Source: Gracilibacteraceae bacterium
GTDB taxonomy: Bacteria > Bacillota > Desulfitobacteriia > Desulfitobacteriales > Syntrophobotulaceae
DNA length: 7,393 bases
Direction: 5' to 3'
Assembly: GCA_031255985.1 (NCBI GenBank)
Contig: JAIRRL010000177.1
Location: 1-7,393 of the forward strand
Below are positions 6,468-7,393 of this stretch, piece by piece. The notes under the pieces were generated by a model that was not told where the DNA came from, did not search any database, and was given only the letters and a program-made list of their open reading frames with translations. Position 1 is the first letter of the stretch; the number at the start of each line of letters is the position of its first letter. Made by a program: the position numbers and the translations under genes.

Positions 6468-6812
6468 TCAATCGGCCACTTCGATGCTGTCCACATAAAA
6501 TTCCCTGCCCGCGGACGTCGGTTCCCCGTCTTCCCCGCAGCGCGGACAGGCGAAAGAAAGCGGCCGGCGCTCGTAAAAGATATCGCAGCGCGGGCAGCGC
6601 CATTTGGTTTTCACCGTTTCTATTTCCAGGGCGGCGTCCGCGCAGACCGTGCCTTCGGCGATGATTTCAAAATACATCTGAATGGATTCGGGCGCGAGAC
6701 CGGATTGTTCCCCCACGACCAGCCGGACGCGCGTCACCCGGCGCGCGTTCGCCGCCCTGGCCTTTTGAGCGGCGATATTTATGAATTCCAGCGTCGCGGG
6801 ATACTCGTGCAT
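6468..6812 (-). CDS. hypA: Hydrogenase nickel incorporation protein HypA
   Basis: A 114-residue nickel metallochaperone that works with HypB to load nickel into the large subunit of [NiFe] hydrogenases. The N-terminal MHE supplies the conserved nickel-binding His2 and Glu3. The zinc site is formed by two CxxC pairs, CPRC at 73-76 and CPRC at 89-92, inside the typical WRCPRC...FACPRC arrangement. Length is normal for the family (about 113-118). The fourth and fifth residues are YP rather than the more common LS or MS. The ATG follows the echF stop by 7 nt, and its GGAGTGA ribosome site overlaps that stop codon, so it is the distal gene of the ech transcript and is made together with the enzyme it matures. 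No other hyp gene is visible, so hypB-F must be elsewhere. Confidence 0.95.
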   Translation of the reverse strand: MHEYPATLEFINIAAQKARAANARRVTRVRLVVGEQSGLAPESIQMYFEIIAEGTVCADAALEIETVKTKWRCPRCDIFYERRPLSFACPRCGEDGEPTSAGREFYVDSIEVAD

Positions 6813-6819
6813 GAAAAAA

Positions 6820-7185
6820 TCACTCCGGCTTTGCCGGCGCGGGCGGCCCTATGATTTTTTCGATATAAGAGGTTTTATCCGTCGCCGGAGCCGTGTACTG
6901 GCGGACGGTACTCAAACAGTCCTTGGGACAAACGTCAACGCAGAAATTGCAGACCAGGCAGCGGGCGCGGTTAATCGTCCAGACCCGTTCCGGCCGCGAC
7001 ACCTCGATAGCCTCCGTCGGACAGCGCTTGGCGCACAGATTGCAAAAAATGCAGTCGGCGGGATTCATTTCTATCGCTCCGCGCGTCAGCGGGTAAAAAT
7101 CGTTTCTGACCGCCGGGTACATAGCGGTGGCCGGCTTGCTGAACAGGCTTTTCATCACGGTCTTGCCGATTACGTTAAAGGCCAC
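6820..7185 (-). CDS. echF: Ech-type hydrogenase 4Fe-4S ferredoxin subunit
   Basis: A 121-residue iron-sulfur subunit of a membrane-bound group 4 [NiFe] hydrogenase, expected to sit on the cytoplasmic side and pass electrons between ferredoxin and the complex. Two canonical cluster motifs are seen: CIFCNLCAKRCP (Cys45, 48, 51, 55) and CLVCNFCVDVCP (Cys76, 79, 82, 86). The CxxCxxCxxxCP pattern indicates two [4Fe-4S] clusters; Cys90 is an extra cysteine. The N-terminal part, SLFSKPATAMYP...YPLTRG, is the usual lead-in of EchF/HycF/NuoI-like subunits. The size is close to Methanosarcina EchF. It starts with GTG, 10 nt after the large-subunit stop, and hypA follows 7 nt after its own stop. HycF/HyfH-like naming is possible, but the small size and hydrogenase neighbour favour EchF. 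Confidence 0.9.
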   Translation of the reverse strand: MAFNVIGKTVMKSLFSKPATAMYPAVRNDFYPLTRGAIEMNPADCIFCNLCAKRCPTEAIEVSRPERVWTINRARCLVCNFCVDVCPKDCLSTVRQYTAPATDKTSYIEKIIGPPAPAKPE

Positions 7186-7191
7186 GCGGAT

Positions 7192-7197
7192 TCACCT
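7192..7197 (-). promoter_or_regulatory. Ribosome binding site overlapping the echE stop, setting the echF GTG start
   Basis: On the minus strand AGGTGA ends 6 nt before the GTG at 7185 and shares its first bases with the TAG of the large-subunit gene. No ATG gives a better start; the first internal one would delete 10 residues and lacks such a site. The overlap suggests translational coupling of the two subunits. Confidence 0.7.
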
Positions 7198-7393
7198 ACC
7201 TTTCTGTGCAGCTGATGCAGGGATCGATGGTCAAAGCGAGCAGCGGCACGTCCGCCAGTTCGCAGCCGGGGAGAAGATGGAGCAGCGGGATGAGATTGGC
7301 AAAAGTCGCCGTCCGTACGCGAAAACGCTCCAGATATTTTGTCCCGTTGGCCTTCCCGTAATAAATCGCCTCGCCGCGCGGCTGTTCCAGGCG
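7196..7393 (-). CDS. echE: Ech-type [NiFe] hydrogenase large subunit, C-terminal part
   Basis: The last 65 residues of a catalytic large subunit, cut by the right edge. The visible part includes RLEQPRGEAIYYG, the conserved stretch shared with NuoD/HycE-type proteins, then IPLLHLLPGCELADVPLLALTIDPCISCTER. DPCxxC is the second of the two CxxC motifs that bind the Ni-Fe(CN)2CO centre, which marks it as a true hydrogenase rather than an NADH dehydrogenase subunit, where these cysteines are lost. The protein ends three residues after the last ligand cysteine (T-E-R-stop). It therefore has no C-terminal peptide to be removed by a maturation protease. The first CxxC motif, the rest of the protein and the upstream ech subunits lie beyond the window. 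Confidence 0.92.
   Translation of the reverse strand, partial: RLEQPRGEAIYYGKANGTKYLERFRVRTATFANLIPLLHLLPGCELADVPLLALTIDPCISCTER

Overview
The window looks like chromosome of an anaerobic, GC-rich Firmicutes-type bacterium. The evidence is strong GGAGG-type ribosome binding sites, sigma-A-like promoters (TTGACA/TATAAT and TTTACA/TATACT) and an energy-converting Ech-type [NiFe] hydrogenase. A surface-glycan ligase/polymerase family protein would suit a Negativicutes-like didermic Firmicute, but the assignment is inference and no rRNA or marker gene is present to test it. No phage, transposon or CRISPR is seen.

Left edge (1-208): a short + strand reading frame with an 18-bp tandem repeat enters from outside and stops at 72. 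A strong hairpin terminator follows at once (74-105), then a cluster of degenerate ~20-bp AT-rich repeats. Next, on the minus strand, come a promoter at about 3890-3862, a large membrane protein of the O-antigen ligase/polymerase (Wzy_C) family (3807-1309) and an M24 Xaa-Pro peptidase (1312-209). These two overlap by 4 nt (ATGA) and form an operon that probably ends at the left-edge terminator. Upstream on the same strand lies a type IA topoisomerase III (topB, 5700-3898).

topB is divergent from a TetR/AcrR-type regulator (5832-6440, + strand). The 131-bp gap between them holds a clear promoter for the regulator, with a near-perfect 16-bp inverted repeat over its -35/-10 spacer. This is a good candidate autoregulatory operator that could also influence topB.

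Right side (minus strand, 7393-6468): the 3' end of a cluster encoding a membrane-bound Ech-type hydrogenase. In transcription order it has the C-terminus of the [NiFe] large subunit (echE, ending DPCISCTER), a 2x[4Fe-4S] subunit (echF) and the nickel chaperone hypA, packed within 0-10 nt of one another. The large subunit carries the Ni-Fe site, EchF passes electrons between it and ferredoxin, and HypA helps deliver nickel to the large subunit. The remaining ech genes should lie beyond the right edge.

The genes are mostly well-known families. The more unusual points are the architecture of the ligase protein, the short C-terminus of TopB, the processing-free end of EchE, the regulator's operator and the left-edge repeats. 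I see no convincing undescribed multi-gene system here.
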